From: Ichthyophonus hoferi
Lineage: Eukaryota > Opisthokonta > Ichthyosporea > Ichthyophonida > Ichthyophonidae
NCBI GenBank assembly: GCA_002751075.1
Contig: NAOQ01000428.1
Span: 4,949-49,935, forward strand
Length of the DNA stretch: 44,987 nt
Direction of reading: 5' to 3'
The notes under the pieces were generated by a model, which saw only the letters and a list, made by a program, of their open reading frames with translations, made no database searches and had not been told where the DNA came from. Below are positions 44,610-44,987 of the stretch, one piece after another (position 1 is the stretch's first letter; every line of letters starts with the position of its first letter). The translations under genes and the position numbers were made by a program.

Positions 44610-44830
44610 AATACTCTAACCATATATACACAGCGAGAATTAGATTACAGTTGCTACGTGTACAACAAATTGTCAAGTAAGCAGCCAAAGGCTTCTATAT
44701 TCATAAATTAACAGAAGAAAATTCAAGAGCAGCTGTCTAGAGAATTAGTTTGCCACCTACCTAACGACAAGAGCCAAATAAAACTCAGTACAACAGATAA
44801 TACTAGTTTTATTTTCCATATCATCTCAAA
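44610..44830 (+). repeat. Repeat family E, copy 2
   Basis: Homologous to 38870-39062 over about 200 bp, same orientation. The 64-residue minus-strand ORF at 44494-44688 lies within it and is not considered a gene. The remaining ~150 bp to the window edge show nothing recognisable. Confidence 0.6.
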
Positions 44831-44987
44831 TCTTTATTTTTTGTTGCCAGATCGCCAGCCATAGATAAATAGAAAGTTCGATCGAAGCCCAGATAATAAG
44901 TAGATTGATTCTTGTCATAGTATGCAGTATATGAACACTATTACATCACCGAGGAAATGGGTTAATTTACCATCTAAATAGGGACAT

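Noticed and set aside
44494-44688. 64-residue minus-strand ORF
   Set aside because: Overlaps repeat family E; the homologous copy at 38.9 kb lacks an equivalent frame.
1-44987. tRNA, rRNA, snRNA genes or CRISPR arrays
   Set aside because: I looked for tRNA B-box-like sequences and regular repeat-spacer arrays on both strands and saw none that hold up; the tandem repeats present have no unique spacers.

Overview
This is an AT-rich eukaryotic nuclear window with GT-AG introns, microsatellites, decayed mobile elements and two assembly gaps (10312-10522 and 33756-34356). The recognisable proteins look opisthokont, probably animal: the spermidine synthase is very close to animal SRM along its length, a MICU-type mitochondrial calcium-uptake regulator is present, and there is a PL14-like secreted lyase of a kind seen in molluscs, fungi and large algal viruses. 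An early-branching animal would fit, but I cannot name the species.

Layout. 0.4-3.2 kb, minus: four exons of an unrecognised single-pass membrane protein that runs off the left edge. 4.1-6.4 kb: two dispersed repeat families. 6.5-11.9 kb: a broken Ty1/Copia element on the minus strand between two LTRs. 11.9-13.4 kb: a second LTR-like family. 13.46-14.31 kb, minus: PL14-like lyase, intronless, with a TATA box. 17.04-18.60 kb, minus: MICU-like EF-hand protein, intronless. 19.5-20.4 kb: repeats including a solo LTR. 21.02-24.87 kb, plus: spermidine synthase in eight exons. 25.4-27.4 kb: decayed coding remnants around three tandem ~220-bp units. 29.3-30.3 kb: two doubtful exons. 31.05-37.39 kb, plus: five-exon gene for a ~1,300-residue, mostly disordered protein with a ZZ-like zinc finger. 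37.5-39.1 kb: repeats. 39.15-39.68 kb, minus: last exon of an acidic coiled-coil protein. 39.7-45.0 kb: AT-rich DNA with repeat copies related to those at the left end.

The genes do not form a pathway. They are independent eukaryotic genes: polyamine synthesis, mitochondrial calcium gating, an extracellular glycan lyase, a zinc-finger scaffold and two unknowns. The most notable structures are a triplicated intron-exon junction inside the spermidine synthase gene, two gaps flanked by exact copies of the same sequence (very likely false gaps, one inside a coding exon), a zinc finger split by an intron in a protein I cannot place, and a dense set of related LTR and leader repeats around single-exon genes.
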